Of a stretch of DNA of 64,000 nucleotides, positions 41,901 through 51,157 are shown piece after piece. The notes under the pieces are model-generated. The model saw nothing but the letters and a program-made list of their open reading frames with translations, was not told the origin of the DNA and did not search any database. A program made the position numbers and the translations under genes. This stretch comes from Pseudomonas chlororaphis (GTDB lineage Bacteria; Pseudomonadota; Gammaproteobacteria; Pseudomonadales; Pseudomonadaceae), in contig NZ_MSCT01000018.1 in NCBI RefSeq assembly GCF_001921865.1, forward strand, positions 226,040 to 290,039. Reading direction: 5' to 3'. Numbering within the stretch: position 1 is the first letter of the stretch; every line of letters starts with the position of its first letter.

Positions 41901-42269
41901 ATGGACCTACAAACGCAACGCAGCCTTGAAGAGTTCCTGCGTTTGTCGGACCTTTGCCCTGGCCGTGTCGAGGCGCGGATGGAGTTCTCCCTGCCGCCCT
42001 TTCGGTTATACATCGAATACACCCAGGGCCGGGTGCTGCTTTCACTGGCGCGCCAGGTCGAAGCCTGTCGGCGTTTCAGCACACTCAAGGCCCTGCTAGG
42101 GCACTGCCACCCGGCATCCACCCAGGGGGTCGCGCTGCGCGCTTATGTCGTGGGCGACCAGCAAATGCTCAGTGGCGCACTGGTACCCGGTACTAGCGTC
42201 ACGCAATGGATCGAATGCCTGAAATGCATGCGGCGGCTGCTCGAACGCCACGCAGGGGATCGCCAATGA
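41901..42269 (+). CDS. ssaM: SsaM-like T3SS switch protein
   Basis: The 122-residue product has the length of Salmonella SsaM and occupies the same place, directly before sctV. It is a small cytoplasmic protein with an alpha/beta pattern (FRLYIEYTQGRVLLSLARQV). In SPI-2, SsaM works with SpiC and SsaL to hold back effectors. The ATG at 41901 is preferred because AAGGA is well spaced; 41895 is an alternative. The stop overlaps the sctV start (ATGA). Confidence 0.72.
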   Translation: MDLQTQRSLEEFLRLSDLCPGRVEARMEFSLPPFRLYIEYTQGRVLLSLARQVEACRRFSTLKALLGHCHPASTQGVALRAYVVGDQQMLSGALVPGTSVTQWIECLKCMRRLLERHAGDRQ

Positions 42270-44320
42270 ACCGCCTCGGTCATTGGCTTTCGCTGGTCGC
42301 GGGCCGCCAGGACATCGTGCTGGCGGTGCTTCTGCTGCTTGCGGTGTTCATGATGATCGTTCCGTTACCCACTGGACTGGTGGACCTGCTGATTGCCATC
42401 AACCTCACGATTTCCATCGTGCTGTTGATGATGGCCCTGTATATCCGCGAGCCGCTGGAGTTCTCGACCTTCCCGGCCGTCTTGCTGATCACCACCCTGT
42501 TTCGCCTGGCGCTGACCATCAGCACCACCCGCTTGATTCTGCTGCAGGCGGACGCCGGTGAAATCGTCTACACCTTTGGCAACTTCGCCGTCGGGGGCAA
42601 CCTCGGTGTCGGCCTGATTGTGTTCATGATCATCACCATCGTGCAGTTCATCGTGATCACCAAAGGCTCCGAACGGGTCGCTGAAGTGGGCGCGCGCTTT
42701 TCCCTCGATGCGATGCCAGGCAAGCAGATGAGTATCGATGGAGACATGCGCGCCGGGATCATCGACGCCAATGAAGCCCGCCGCCAACGTGGCCTGGTCC
42801 AGAAGGAAAGCCAGCTGTACGGCGCGATGGATGGTGCGATGAAGTTCGTCAAGGGCGACGCGATTGCGGGCATCATCATTATCCTGGTCAACATCCTCGG
42901 AGGCACCGCGGTCGGCGTGTTCATCCATGGCATGAGCGCGGGTACCGCCATGTCCACCTATGCCATCCTGTCCATCGGCGATGGCCTGATCAGCCAGATT
43001 CCGGCGCTGCTGATCTCCATCACCGCCGGCATTATCGTGACCCGCGTCCCGGGGGAGCAGCGCAAGAACCTGGCCAGCGACCTGAGCGAGCAAATCACCC
43101 GACAACCCCAGGCCCTGAGTCTGGCCGCCGGGGTGTTACTGGTATTCGCCCTGATCCCTGGTTTCCCGATCATCTACTTTGTCGGCCTGGCCGGAGCGGT
43201 CTACGGCGGTGCCTGGTGGATCAAGAAACGTCAACCCCGTGCTGCCTCGAACGGCACCTCGGCCGATGCGCCGCAAGGCTTGATCGGCAACGACAGTCAG
43301 CCGACGATGACGCCGGGGGCGATTCCGCTGATGGTGCTCATGGCCAGCGATCTCGGTCGTTCAAAAGGGCTCGACGAGGCTTTCCAGCAGCTTCGGCAGA
43401 AGAAATTCGAACAGCTGGGCATTCCGCTCCCCGACATCCACCAGCAGATCGATGCCTCGCTCGAAGCCGGAACCTTGCGCATTCTTTTGTACCTGGAGCC
43501 CGTCCTGAGCCTGAAGGTGCCGGAGGGATTGCTGCTGGCCGATGCGCACTCGATGCCGTTGGCACAAGCACGGTACAACGACAAATTGCCCTTTGGCGGC
43601 CATACCCTGCAATGGCTCGAGCCCGAGCAGCATGAGACGCTGGCCGCCCTCGGCGTGGTGCTGCATCGGGATCAGGCCCGCATCACGCACTGCCTGTCCC
43701 TGGTCATGGAACGTTATGCCGCCGATTTCATCGGCGTCCAGGAGACCCGTTTCCTCATGGACTCCATGGAAAGCAGCCATGCCGAACTGGTCAAGGAAGT
43801 GCAACGGCAAATGCCCATCGGGCGTATTGCCGATGTATTGCAACGCCTGGTAAGCGAAGGCGTTTCCATCCGCGACCTGCGCAGTATTCTCGAAGCCTTG
43901 ACAGAATGGTCGCCGCGGGAAAAAGACCCGATCATGCTCACTGAATACGTGCGGGTGGCCCTGCGTCGCCACATTGCCACGCGCTACCGTGGCAACCAGG
44001 CGTGGATCAGTGGCTGGATGATCGGCGACGGCATCGAGGGGCTGGTGCGTGAATCGATCCGGCAGACGGCGGCCGGCTCTTACTCGACGCTGGAAGCCTC
44101 CCAGAACCAAGCCATTATCGAAGGCATCCGCGAGCGCGTCGGCGACGGCGACGGCGACCCACGACGCGCCGTGCTGATCACCGCCATCGATGTCCGGCGG
44201 TTTGTGCGCAAGATTGTCGAGCGTGAATACTCGGGCCTGCACGTCCTGTCGTTCCAGGAACTGGGTGATGAAGTCGAGTTGCGTGTCATCGGCAACATCG
44301 ACCTGATCGAGCAGGCTTGA
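42266..44320 (+). CDS. sctV: T3SS export gate protein (SctV)
   Basis: The 684-residue product (SsaV is about 681) is the inner-membrane export gate. About eight membrane helices occupy residues 15-325. The conserved FHIPEP-family loop is VAEVGARFSLDAMPGKQMSI, followed by GDMRAGIIDANEARRQR. The large cytoplasmic ring domain spans 350-684 (LTEYVRVALRRHIATRYRG near its end). It is the second gene of the ssaM-sctU operon. Confidence 0.97.
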   Translation: MNRLGHWLSLVAGRQDIVLAVLLLLAVFMMIVPLPTGLVDLLIAINLTISIVLLMMALYIREPLEFSTFPAVLLITTLFRLALTISTTRLILLQADAGEIVYTFGNFAVGGNLGVGLIVFMIITIVQFIVITKGSERVAEVGARFSLDAMPGKQMSIDGDMRAGIIDANEARRQRGLVQKESQLYGAMDGAMKFVKGDAIAGIIIILVNILGGTAVGVFIHGMSAGTAMSTYAILSIGDGLISQIPALLISITAGIIVTRVPGEQRKNLASDLSEQITRQPQALSLAAGVLLVFALIPGFPIIYFVGLAGAVYGGAWWIKKRQPRAASNGTSADAPQGLIGNDSQPTMTPGAIPLMVLMASDLGRSKGLDEAFQQLRQKKFEQLGIPLPDIHQQIDASLEAGTLRILLYLEPVLSLKVPEGLLLADAHSMPLAQARYNDKLPFGGHTLQWLEPEQHETLAALGVVLHRDQARITHCLSLVMERYAADFIGVQETRFLMDSMESSHAELVKEVQRQMPIGRIADVLQRLVSEGVSIRDLRSILEALTEWSPREKDPIMLTEYVRVALRRHIATRYRGNQAWISGWMIGDGIEGLVRESIRQTAAGSYSTLEASQNQAIIEGIRERVGDGDGDPRRAVLITAIDVRRFVRKIVEREYSGLHVLSFQELGDEVELRVIGNIDLIEQA

Positions 44321-44321
44321 T

Positions 44322-45662
44322 ATGCGCGCACCGCAACTCTCCACCCTGCGGGACTTGCTCGAGCAAAGGCCCTGCTTCCAGCGGGCGGGAGCCACGACGG
44401 CCGAAGTCGGCGAGCACTTCAACGGGCGAATCACCGAGGTCGGTCCAACCCTGTTGCGGGCGTCCCTGCCTGGCGTCGGACTCGGCGAACGGTGTCGGCT
44501 GGAACCGTCCGCGATCGAGGCCGAGGTCGTCGCCGTGGAGGGTGATTACGCGGTGTTGTCGCCCTTCAGTGAACCCCTCGGCGTGACCACCGGCAGCCAC
44601 GTGCACGCACTGGGCAAACCCCATGAAATCGCCCTGGGGGACTTCCTGCTGGGCAGCGTCGTCGATGGCCTGGGGCGCCCGCTGGACGGCAGCGATGCCC
44701 CGGTCGATTGCCTGTGGCGCGGCATCGAGCGCGAGGCCCCCGAAGCCCTCACCCGCCCGATAATCGACACGCCCCTGCCGCTGGGCGTGCGTGCCATCGA
44801 TGCGCTGCTGACCTGCGGGGTCGGCCAGCGGGTCGGCATTTTTGCGGCGGCGGGTGGCGGTAAAAGCACGCTGCTGGGGATGGTGTGCGATGGCAGCCTG
44901 GCGGACGTGATCGTGCTTGCCCTGATTGGCGAACGGGGACGCGAAGTTCGTGAGTTTCTTGAACATGCGTTGTCCCCGGCCGCCCGCGAACGCACCATTG
45001 TGGTGGTGGCGACCTCCGACCGCCCGGCGCTCGAACGGCTGAAAGCCGCCTACACGGCGACCACCATTGCCGAGTATTTTCGCGATCAGGGCAAGAATGC
45101 CCTGCTGATGATGGACTCATTGACCCGGTTTGCCCGCGCCGCCCGGGAAATTGGCCTGGCCGCCGGAGAACCGTGCGGTGCCGGCGGCTATCCACCCAGT
45201 TTCTTTGCCCGCCTGCCCCGCTTGCTCGAACGCGCGGGCCCCGCCGCCATCGGCAGCATCACGGGGATCTACACGGTGCTGGTCGAGGGCGACAATATGA
45301 ATGAGCCGGTGGCCGATGAAGTGCGCTCGATTCTCGACGGCCATATCGTGCTGTCACGCAAGCTCGCCGAAGCCAACCATTATCCGGCCATCGATATCGG
45401 GGCCAGCATCAGCCGGGTGATGAGCCAGATCGTCGATCCCGAGCATCGGCGCATGGCCGGCAAAGTGCGGCGCCTGATGGCAGCCTACAAGGACATCGAG
45501 TTGCTCGTCAGGGTCGGTGAATATCAGGCCGGCCAAGACAGCGAAGCCGATGAGGCCCTCGCCCGTCGTGAGGCGATCCAGGGCTTGCTGTGCCAATCCA
45601 CCACGCAAAAGAACAGCTTCCAGGAAACCATCGAGCACCTATGCCAGACACTGACAGCCTGA
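44322..45662 (+). CDS. sctN: T3SS ATPase (SctN)
   Basis: The 446-residue product (SsaN is about 433) is the F1-like hexameric ATPase that unfolds substrates and strips chaperones. Walker A is AAAGGGKST (175-183, Lys181), the catalytic region LALIGERGREVREF is present, and Walker B is ALLMMDSLTRFARA. GGYPPSFFARLPRLLERAG is the T3SS/flagellar signature. The gene starts two bases after the sctV stop. Confidence 0.97.
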   Translation: MRAPQLSTLRDLLEQRPCFQRAGATTAEVGEHFNGRITEVGPTLLRASLPGVGLGERCRLEPSAIEAEVVAVEGDYAVLSPFSEPLGVTTGSHVHALGKPHEIALGDFLLGSVVDGLGRPLDGSDAPVDCLWRGIEREAPEALTRPIIDTPLPLGVRAIDALLTCGVGQRVGIFAAAGGGKSTLLGMVCDGSLADVIVLALIGERGREVREFLEHALSPAARERTIVVVATSDRPALERLKAAYTATTIAEYFRDQGKNALLMMDSLTRFARAAREIGLAAGEPCGAGGYPPSFFARLPRLLERAGPAAIGSITGIYTVLVEGDNMNEPVADEVRSILDGHIVLSRKLAEANHYPAIDIGASISRVMSQIVDPEHRRMAGKVRRLMAAYKDIELLVRVGEYQAGQDSEADEALARREAIQGLLCQSTTQKNSFQETIEHLCQTLTA

Positions 45663-46024
45663 CCCTGCGACGTCTGCTGTCACTCAAGCAGCGGCGCGAA
45701 CAAAGCCTGCGTGCCGCGCTGAGCGCCCTGGCCCGACAGGAAATCCAACTGCAGGACAGCATCGCCCGGTTACTGCAGCAGCGTCGCCAACTGTGGCGCC
45801 AGTGGCGCGAATGCTGCGAGGTTTCACAAGTCCTCGATCACCGGGCACTGCGGGACCTGAAGATCGAACTCGCCCAATACCACCAGCAAGACCATGCCAT
45901 GACCGAACGGCTGGAAACGTTGCACGCCGAGCAGCAGCGGATCCACGGTGAACAGGCGCAGGGGCAGATACAACTGCGCAAGCTGATGGTGGAACAAGAA
46001 AAACTGAACTGGCTTCTGGAATGA
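45641..46024 (+). CDS. sctO: T3SS stalk protein (SctO)
   Basis: The 127-residue product (SsaO is about 125) is a two-helix coiled coil (LRRLLSLKQRREQSLRAALS, and QRIHGEQAQGQIQLRKLMVE). It would link the ATPase to the export gate, like FliJ or the F1 gamma subunit. The start lies 22 bases inside sctN. Confidence 0.87.
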   Translation: MPDTDSLTLRRLLSLKQRREQSLRAALSALARQEIQLQDSIARLLQQRRQLWRQWRECCEVSQVLDHRALRDLKIELAQYHQQDHAMTERLETLHAEQQRIHGEQAQGQIQLRKLMVEQEKLNWLLE

Positions 46025-46027
46025 CCC

Positions 46028-46492
46028 ATGCCTTGCCTGAAAGCACTCTCCAACCCATCGAGGCGCGACGCATCGCACATTGCATGCGACCCGCGCCCGG
46101 ACCACGAACAGCAACGAGAATTCGACGCACTGTTGAACCCGGCGACTCCAGGGAACGCCCCTTCGACGCCGCCGGTCCCCGAGACGGCCTGGCCACGACA
46201 CCCCCGCTCGGTACTGGCGCAAGCCTTCACTCCCGACATCGCCCAGTTGCGCGGCCTGGGCCGACGCCATCCCGGTACCCTCGACCTGCGGCTGACCAAC
46301 GGCCCGCTGGCGGGACTGGAGATACAGGCCAGCGCCCAGGCCAGCCTGTTGTGCCTGAACATCAAGGTCGCCGACCGCGATACCTTTGAACGCATCGTCG
46401 GCACCCGCGGGCCACTCGAAAACCAACTGGCGGCGATCTTCAATCGTCCGGTGGCCCTGACGCTGCAACAGCTGAACGGAGAGCCCTGGTGA
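46028..46492 (+). CDS. sctP: T3SS needle-length/substrate-switch protein (SctP)
   Basis: The 154-residue product lies between sctO and sctQ, the place of ssaP (about 124 residues). The N-terminal half is Pro/Arg-rich and disordered. The C-terminal half has the T3S4-like pattern (LDLRLTNGPLAGLEIQASA, LENQLAAIFNRPVALTLQQL). It is short for a molecular-ruler protein. The stop overlaps the sctQ start (GTGA). An alternative start in another frame at 46021 gives a protein without family features. Confidence 0.72.
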   Translation: MPCLKALSNPSRRDASHIACDPRPDHEQQREFDALLNPATPGNAPSTPPVPETAWPRHPRSVLAQAFTPDIAQLRGLGRRHPGTLDLRLTNGPLAGLEIQASAQASLLCLNIKVADRDTFERIVGTRGPLENQLAAIFNRPVALTLQQLNGEPW

Positions 46493-47448
46493 AATTGCCG
46501 AAACTGAGTCAGGTCGAGGGCCGGTTGCTGCGCAAACTCGGTCGCGGACGGCGGCTGGAACTGCTCGAGAGGGGCATGACCCTCACCTACGGCATGGCAG
46601 GGGGCAATGGACTGATCGTGCACGCCCAGGTATTGGACCAACCGGTTCGTCTCTGGGTCGCCGCCCCTGACTGGTGCCGCTGGATCCGCCCGCTGCTCGA
46701 TGTACCGGACTGGTCGGCAGTCCCCACTGAACTGCACGAGGTCCTGGCGAGCTGGACCCTCGCCTCGGCGGGAGCCGGGCTGGCGGACAGCACAGTTGCC
46801 TGGCCCACGGCCAGCCGTCTGGAGGCGGCAACGGTCGAGACAACCCCCGCCTGGTGCCTGCGCTTCGAGCATGAGGACCGTTCGCTGGCCGCCTTGGTCC
46901 TGGAAGCCCCCGTGCAGTGGCTTGATAGCCTCAGTGAACTGTTCCAGCCGATGGACACCCAGGACGACAGCGACCATCGAACGCTCCCCGCGGCCCTGAT
47001 CGCCGGCTGGAGCCATATCGATCGAGATACCCTTGAACGCTTGCGACCCGGTGACGGCTTGCTACTACACCACGCCTATCGGGCGACCGAAGGCCAGTTG
47101 GGGCTGTTCCTGTCTCGCCCACTGGCCACCCTCTCGGCTCACGATGCCACGACCCTTGCCCTGGAGACTGTCTTGCACGATTTCAACGACTGGATGGACA
47201 TCGCCCCGGGGCCCGGCGCCTCTGGTTCCCTCCATGGCAGCGACCTGCTGGTGACCGTTGTCGTTCAAGTCGGCTCGCTCGAAGTACCGCTGCACCAACT
47301 GGCCCATCTACAGGTGGGAGCGGTACTGCAAGGTTCGGCCTGTATCGACGACTTCGTTACCCTGAAGATCGCCGGCAAAACCATTGCCCATGGCCTGCTG
47401 CTGGAGATCGATGGAAGGCTGGCTGTGCGGATCGATCGACTTTTCTGA
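46489..47448 (+). CDS. sctQ: T3SS cytoplasmic ring/pod protein (SctQ)
   Basis: The 319-residue product (SsaQ is about 322) ends in a SPOA domain (SDLLVTVVVQVGSLEVPLHQ, then LKIAGKTIAHGLLLEIDGRL). The start is GTG, within GTGA at the sctP stop. In many systems an internal start makes a short C-terminal form; an in-frame ATG lies before the SPOA domain (near 47189 or 47234), so this is possible here too. Confidence 0.9.
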   Translation: MKLPKLSQVEGRLLRKLGRGRRLELLERGMTLTYGMAGGNGLIVHAQVLDQPVRLWVAAPDWCRWIRPLLDVPDWSAVPTELHEVLASWTLASAGAGLADSTVAWPTASRLEAATVETTPAWCLRFEHEDRSLAALVLEAPVQWLDSLSELFQPMDTQDDSDHRTLPAALIAGWSHIDRDTLERLRPGDGLLLHHAYRATEGQLGLFLSRPLATLSAHDATTLALETVLHDFNDWMDIAPGPGASGSLHGSDLLVTVVVQVGSLEVPLHQLAHLQVGAVLQGSACIDDFVTLKIAGKTIAHGLLLEIDGRLAVRIDRLF

Positions 47449-47533
47449 CCCGACGGAAAATCTCAGGTATGCGCCGGATGGGCGCTGTGCGGGCCTCGCC
47501 CAATAATGGAAAAACAGCCCCCGGAGCGAATCG

Positions 47534-48184
47534 ATGAACCTGCTGGACCAGCCGCTGCACCTGATCGTTCTTCTGTCCGCTGTCTCCATATTGCCGTTGC
47601 TGCTGATCCTTGGAACGTCCTTCCTGAAACTGGCGGTGGTGTTCTCGCTCCTGCGCAACGCCCTGGGCATCCAGCAGATTCCGCCGAACATTGCCCTGTA
47701 CGGCCTGGCATTGATCCTGACGATGTTCATCATGGCGCCCATCGGCCTGGAGATTCAGGACAACCTGGCGGCCAATCCCATTCAAAGCGAGTCCGACGAC
47801 TTCATCAGGCAGGTCGACAGTGGAGTACTCGCGCCGTATCGGGTGTTCCTTGAACGCAATACCGCGCCGGACCAGGCGCACTTCTTCTCAAGTATCGGGC
47901 GCGATATCTGGCCGCAGAAGTACCACGATCGTCTCCCCGACAGCTCCCTGCTGGTGCTGATGCCCGCCTTCACGGTCAGCCAGTTGATCGAAGCATTTAA
48001 GATCGGCCTGCTGCTGTACCTGCCTTTTATCGCGATCGACCTGATCGTCTCCAACGTCCTGCTCGCCATGGGCATGATGATGGTCTCACCGATGACCATC
48101 TCGATGCCCCTCAAGCTGCTGGTGTTCGTCTTGATGAATGGCTGGGAAAAGCTGCTGGGCCAACTGATGCTGTCGTTCAACTGA
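47534..48184 (+). CDS. sctR: T3SS export apparatus protein (SctR)
   Basis: The 216-residue product (SsaR is about 215) is of the FliP/SctR family. It shows LLLILGTSFLKLAVVFSLLRNALGIQQ at the start (conserved core FLKLAVVFSLLRNALG), then LLVLMPAFTVSQLIEAFKIG and LAMGMMMVSPMTISMPLKLL. It forms the core of the export gate with SctS and SctT. A gap of 85 bases after sctQ is the longest in this operon and could hold an internal promoter. Confidence 0.97.
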   Translation: MNLLDQPLHLIVLLSAVSILPLLLILGTSFLKLAVVFSLLRNALGIQQIPPNIALYGLALILTMFIMAPIGLEIQDNLAANPIQSESDDFIRQVDSGVLAPYRVFLERNTAPDQAHFFSSIGRDIWPQKYHDRLPDSSLLVLMPAFTVSQLIEAFKIGLLLYLPFIAIDLIVSNVLLAMGMMMVSPMTISMPLKLLVFVLMNGWEKLLGQLMLSFN

Positions 48185-48195
48185 GGGAATGGCGG

Positions 48196-48465
48196 ATGAG
48201 TGAAGCGCTGATTACTCAACTGGCCATGCAGATGATGTGGTTGGTCCTGCTGCTGTCGTTGCCGGTGGTGGTCGTCGCCTCCGTGGTCGGGGTGCTGGTC
48301 AGTCTGGTACAGGCCCTGACCCAGGTGCAAGACCAGACCATTCAGTTCCTGATCAAGCTGGTGGCTGTCGCCATTACCCTGGCGATGACCTTCAACTGGA
48401 TGGGCGACATCCTGCTGGCCTACGCCAACCGGTCGTTCGAATTGATCAACCAGATGAGGGCCTGA
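48196..48465 (+). CDS. sctS: T3SS export apparatus protein (SctS)
   Basis: The 89-residue FliQ-family protein (SsaS is about 88) has two membrane helices (MMWLVLLLSLPVVVVASVVG and LVAVAITLAMTFNWMGDILL) with the conserved SLVQALTQVQDQTIQF between them. It starts 11 bases after sctR. Confidence 0.97.
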   Translation: MSEALITQLAMQMMWLVLLLSLPVVVVASVVGVLVSLVQALTQVQDQTIQFLIKLVAVAITLAMTFNWMGDILLAYANRSFELINQMRA

Positions 48466-48467
48466 GC

Positions 48468-49256
48468 GTGGACGCCCTGGCTCAATGGCTACCCGTAATC
48501 GGCCTGTGCATGCTGCGCCCCCTGGGGGTGATGCTGATGGTGCCGCTGTTCAACCAGGCCACCCTCGGCGGCACGCTGGTGCGCAATGCCCTGGTGCTGA
48601 TGATTGCCCTGCCGCTGATTCCCCTTCACGACACTTGGCCGACCCTGGAAAGCGCCCGCCAGAACGCCACGGCCGGACGCTATCTGATGCTGATCTGCGG
48701 TGAGTTGAGCATTGGCCTGATGATGGGTTTTTGCGCGGCCATCCCGTTCTGGGCCATGGACATGGCCGGGTTCCTGATCGACACCCTGCGGGGTGCTTCC
48801 ATGGCCAGCGTGCTTAACCCCCTGTTGGGCCAGCAATCGTCGCTGTTCGGCATCCTGTTTACTCAGATATTTGGCGTGTTGTTCCTGGTGACCGGCGGTT
48901 TCAACCAGTTGATTGCGGGGATCTATCACTCCTACAGCGTCTTGCCCCCTGGCGAAGTGTTTCATTTCGGGCCGGGTTTTCTGGCGTTCCTGTCCCGGCA
49001 GTGGCAACTGGCCTATGAGTTGTGCCTGCGTTTCTCGATGCCGGCGATTGTTGCCATTCTTCTGGTGGATATGGCCCTTGGCCTCATCAACCGCTCGGCC
49101 CAGCAACTGAACGTGTTTTTTCTGTCGATGCCGATCAAAAGCGCCTTCGCCCTACTGATGCTGGTCATGAGCCTGGGCTTCGCATTCAAGGCGCCCCTTG
49201 AACAGAGCAACCAATGGGTGCAGCACATATTCACCTTGATGGATCACCTGCGATGA
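48468..49256 (+). CDS. sctT: T3SS export apparatus protein (SctT)
   Basis: The 262-residue FliR-family protein (SsaT is about 259) has six or more membrane helices (CMLRPLGVMLMVPLFNQATL, GFCAAIPFWAMDMAGFLIDT). The conserved RGASMASVLNPLLGQQSSLFG motif core (LNPLLGQQSS) is present. The start is GTG at 48468, with GAGG upstream. The stop overlaps the sctU start. Confidence 0.95.
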   Translation: MDALAQWLPVIGLCMLRPLGVMLMVPLFNQATLGGTLVRNALVLMIALPLIPLHDTWPTLESARQNATAGRYLMLICGELSIGLMMGFCAAIPFWAMDMAGFLIDTLRGASMASVLNPLLGQQSSLFGILFTQIFGVLFLVTGGFNQLIAGIYHSYSVLPPGEVFHFGPGFLAFLSRQWQLAYELCLRFSMPAIVAILLVDMALGLINRSAQQLNVFFLSMPIKSAFALLMLVMSLGFAFKAPLEQSNQWVQHIFTLMDHLR

Positions 49257-50305
49257 GCGAAAAAACCGAGCAACCCACGGCGAAAAAGATCCGCGAAGCT
49301 CGCGCCAAAGGCCAGGTCGCCAAAAGCATGGAGGTCACCAGCGGCGTGCAACTGGCGGTGATGCTCGGCTATTTCATGTTCGAAGGCGGCTACCTGCTCG
49401 ACAGCTTCACGGCACTGCTCGATACCACGATCAACGCCATCAACCTGGACCTAGCCTCGGCGCTCAAACAGTTGGGCGAGCTGTTCGCGGCGATCGTTGT
49501 GCGGGTGGCGGGAGGCATCGCGGCCATGCTCATCCTTACCACCCTGGTGGCCGTCGTTGCCCAGACCGGACCGTTGCTCGCGCCCGAGGCGCTCAAACCC
49601 TCCCTGGAGAAACTCAACCCGCTGGCCAACGCCAAGCAGATGTTTTCCATGCACAGCCTGTTCGAGTTCAGCAAATCCATGGCCAAGGTTGGGGTCCTGT
49701 CACTGATATTTTTCTACCTGATCCGACAGTACGCACCGTCCATCCAGTTCCTTCCCCTGTGCAGCGTGGCGTGTGGCCTGGAGGTCAGCACACAGTTGCT
49801 GTACTGGATGTGGGCGGTGCTGATCGGGTTCTACGTGATGGTCGGCATCGCCGATTTCGCTTTCCAACGCTACAACACCAACCAGCAATTGATGATGTCG
49901 CTGGAGGACATCAAGCAGGAGTACAAGAACGCCGAAGGCGATCCGCACATGAAGCAAAAACGCAAGGAAGCGCACCGGGAAGTGCAAAGCGGCAGCCTGG
50001 CGGCGAATGTAGCCAAGTCCACAGCGGTGGTGCGCAACCCTACCCACATTGCGGTCTGCCTGTACTTCAAGCCCGGTGAAACCCCCTTGCCACGGGTGAT
50101 CGAGATCGGTCACGACCATGTGGCATTGAACATCGTCGCCCTTGCCGAAAAGGCAGGTATCCCGGTGGTCGAGAACATCGCCACCGCCCGTGCCCTGGCG
50201 GCCCAGTGCGACGTGGGTCGCTACATTCCCGCCGAGCTGTTCGAACCGGTGGCGCATATTCTGCGAATCGCCATGCAGCTGGACTACGAGCAGCAAGCGC
50301 CATGA
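49253..50305 (+). CDS. sctU: T3SS autoprotease/substrate switch protein (SctU)
   Basis: The 350-residue product (SsaU is about 352) starts with the family signature SEKTEQPTAKKIREARAKGQ. It has four membrane helices and a cytoplasmic domain with the self-cleavage site N262-P-T-H265 followed by IAVCLYF. It would switch export from early to late substrates. ATGA overlaps join it to sctT and to the transglycosylase gene. Confidence 0.97.
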   Translation: MSEKTEQPTAKKIREARAKGQVAKSMEVTSGVQLAVMLGYFMFEGGYLLDSFTALLDTTINAINLDLASALKQLGELFAAIVVRVAGGIAAMLILTTLVAVVAQTGPLLAPEALKPSLEKLNPLANAKQMFSMHSLFEFSKSMAKVGVLSLIFFYLIRQYAPSIQFLPLCSVACGLEVSTQLLYWMWAVLIGFYVMVGIADFAFQRYNTNQQLMMSLEDIKQEYKNAEGDPHMKQKRKEAHREVQSGSLAANVAKSTAVVRNPTHIAVCLYFKPGETPLPRVIEIGHDHVALNIVALAEKAGIPVVENIATARALAAQCDVGRYIPAELFEPVAHILRIAMQLDYEQQAP

Positions 50306-51039
50306 TCCGCTGGCGAAGGTTAATGCTCGGCATGGGGCTGCTCCTGGCCTGTGGCCCCGGTGCCCAGGTCTGCGCCCAGGGCATCGGATTGGACGCGCCC
50401 CTGACCTGGACCCGAGGCGACCTTGAAAGCGACATTTCTCCTGAGCCGGCCCCCCTCATGCCGCCCCCTTCGCCTCCTCCTTCTGCGACCAGCGTGGCGC
50501 CATCCCGGCTCATCGTCCCTTATGGTCCACTGATTGACAGCGTGGCCAGGGAGTACCACCTCGACCCACGTTTGCTGCACGCCATGATTCACGTGGAGTC
50601 CCGATATCAACAGGACGCTGCTTCCAATAAAGGCGCGGTCGGCCTGATGCAGGTCATGCCCCTCACAGGCGCGCGATTTGGCTACACCAACTTGAGCAAC
50701 GCCCCCGACAACCTACGCGCCGGCGCGGCCTACCTGAGATGGCTGCTCGATCATTTCGATCACAACCTGGAGCTGTCCATCGCCGCCTACAACGCAGGGG
50801 AAGGCGCGGTAAAAAGGTACGGCCGGGAAATTCCGCCTTACCCCGAAACCCAGGCTTATGTCACTCGCGTCATGGCCCGCTACCGGGAAAACCCCATGGG
50901 GTTTTCTGCTCCTGACCGGGCGCGCCAACCCGGCGTCCACGCAACGGAAAATCCATCGACAGCCCTGCGCAGTGCCGCGGTGTTCTTACACACCCTGGGC
51001 TCGCTGCTGTTAGCTTCGCCGGAACACAAGGATGGATAA
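50302..51039 (+). CDS. T3SS-associated lytic transglycosylase
   Basis: The 245-residue product has a Sec signal (1 to about 25) and a Pro-rich linker. A soluble lytic transglycosylase domain has catalytic Glu99 in IHVESRYQ, then GAVGLMQVMP and SIAAYNAGEGAVKRYG. It would open peptidoglycan for the secretion channel, like IagB or EtgA. The start overlaps the sctU stop (ATGA). SPI-2 has no such gene in this place, as far as I recall. Confidence 0.88.
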   Translation: MIRWRRLMLGMGLLLACGPGAQVCAQGIGLDAPLTWTRGDLESDISPEPAPLMPPPSPPPSATSVAPSRLIVPYGPLIDSVAREYHLDPRLLHAMIHVESRYQQDAASNKGAVGLMQVMPLTGARFGYTNLSNAPDNLRAGAAYLRWLLDHFDHNLELSIAAYNAGEGAVKRYGREIPPYPETQAYVTRVMARYRENPMGFSAPDRARQPGVHATENPSTALRSAAVFLHTLGSLLLASPEHKDG

Positions 51040-51157
51040 AAGCAGCAAACAACATGGCTGGCATTGAGTTGGAAGCAGCGCCTCGCGCCACGGTGAAACG
51101 AAATGGCCAGCCTTTACGAGCAGTCAAAAGTAACCATTAACATAAGAGGAAATCCCC

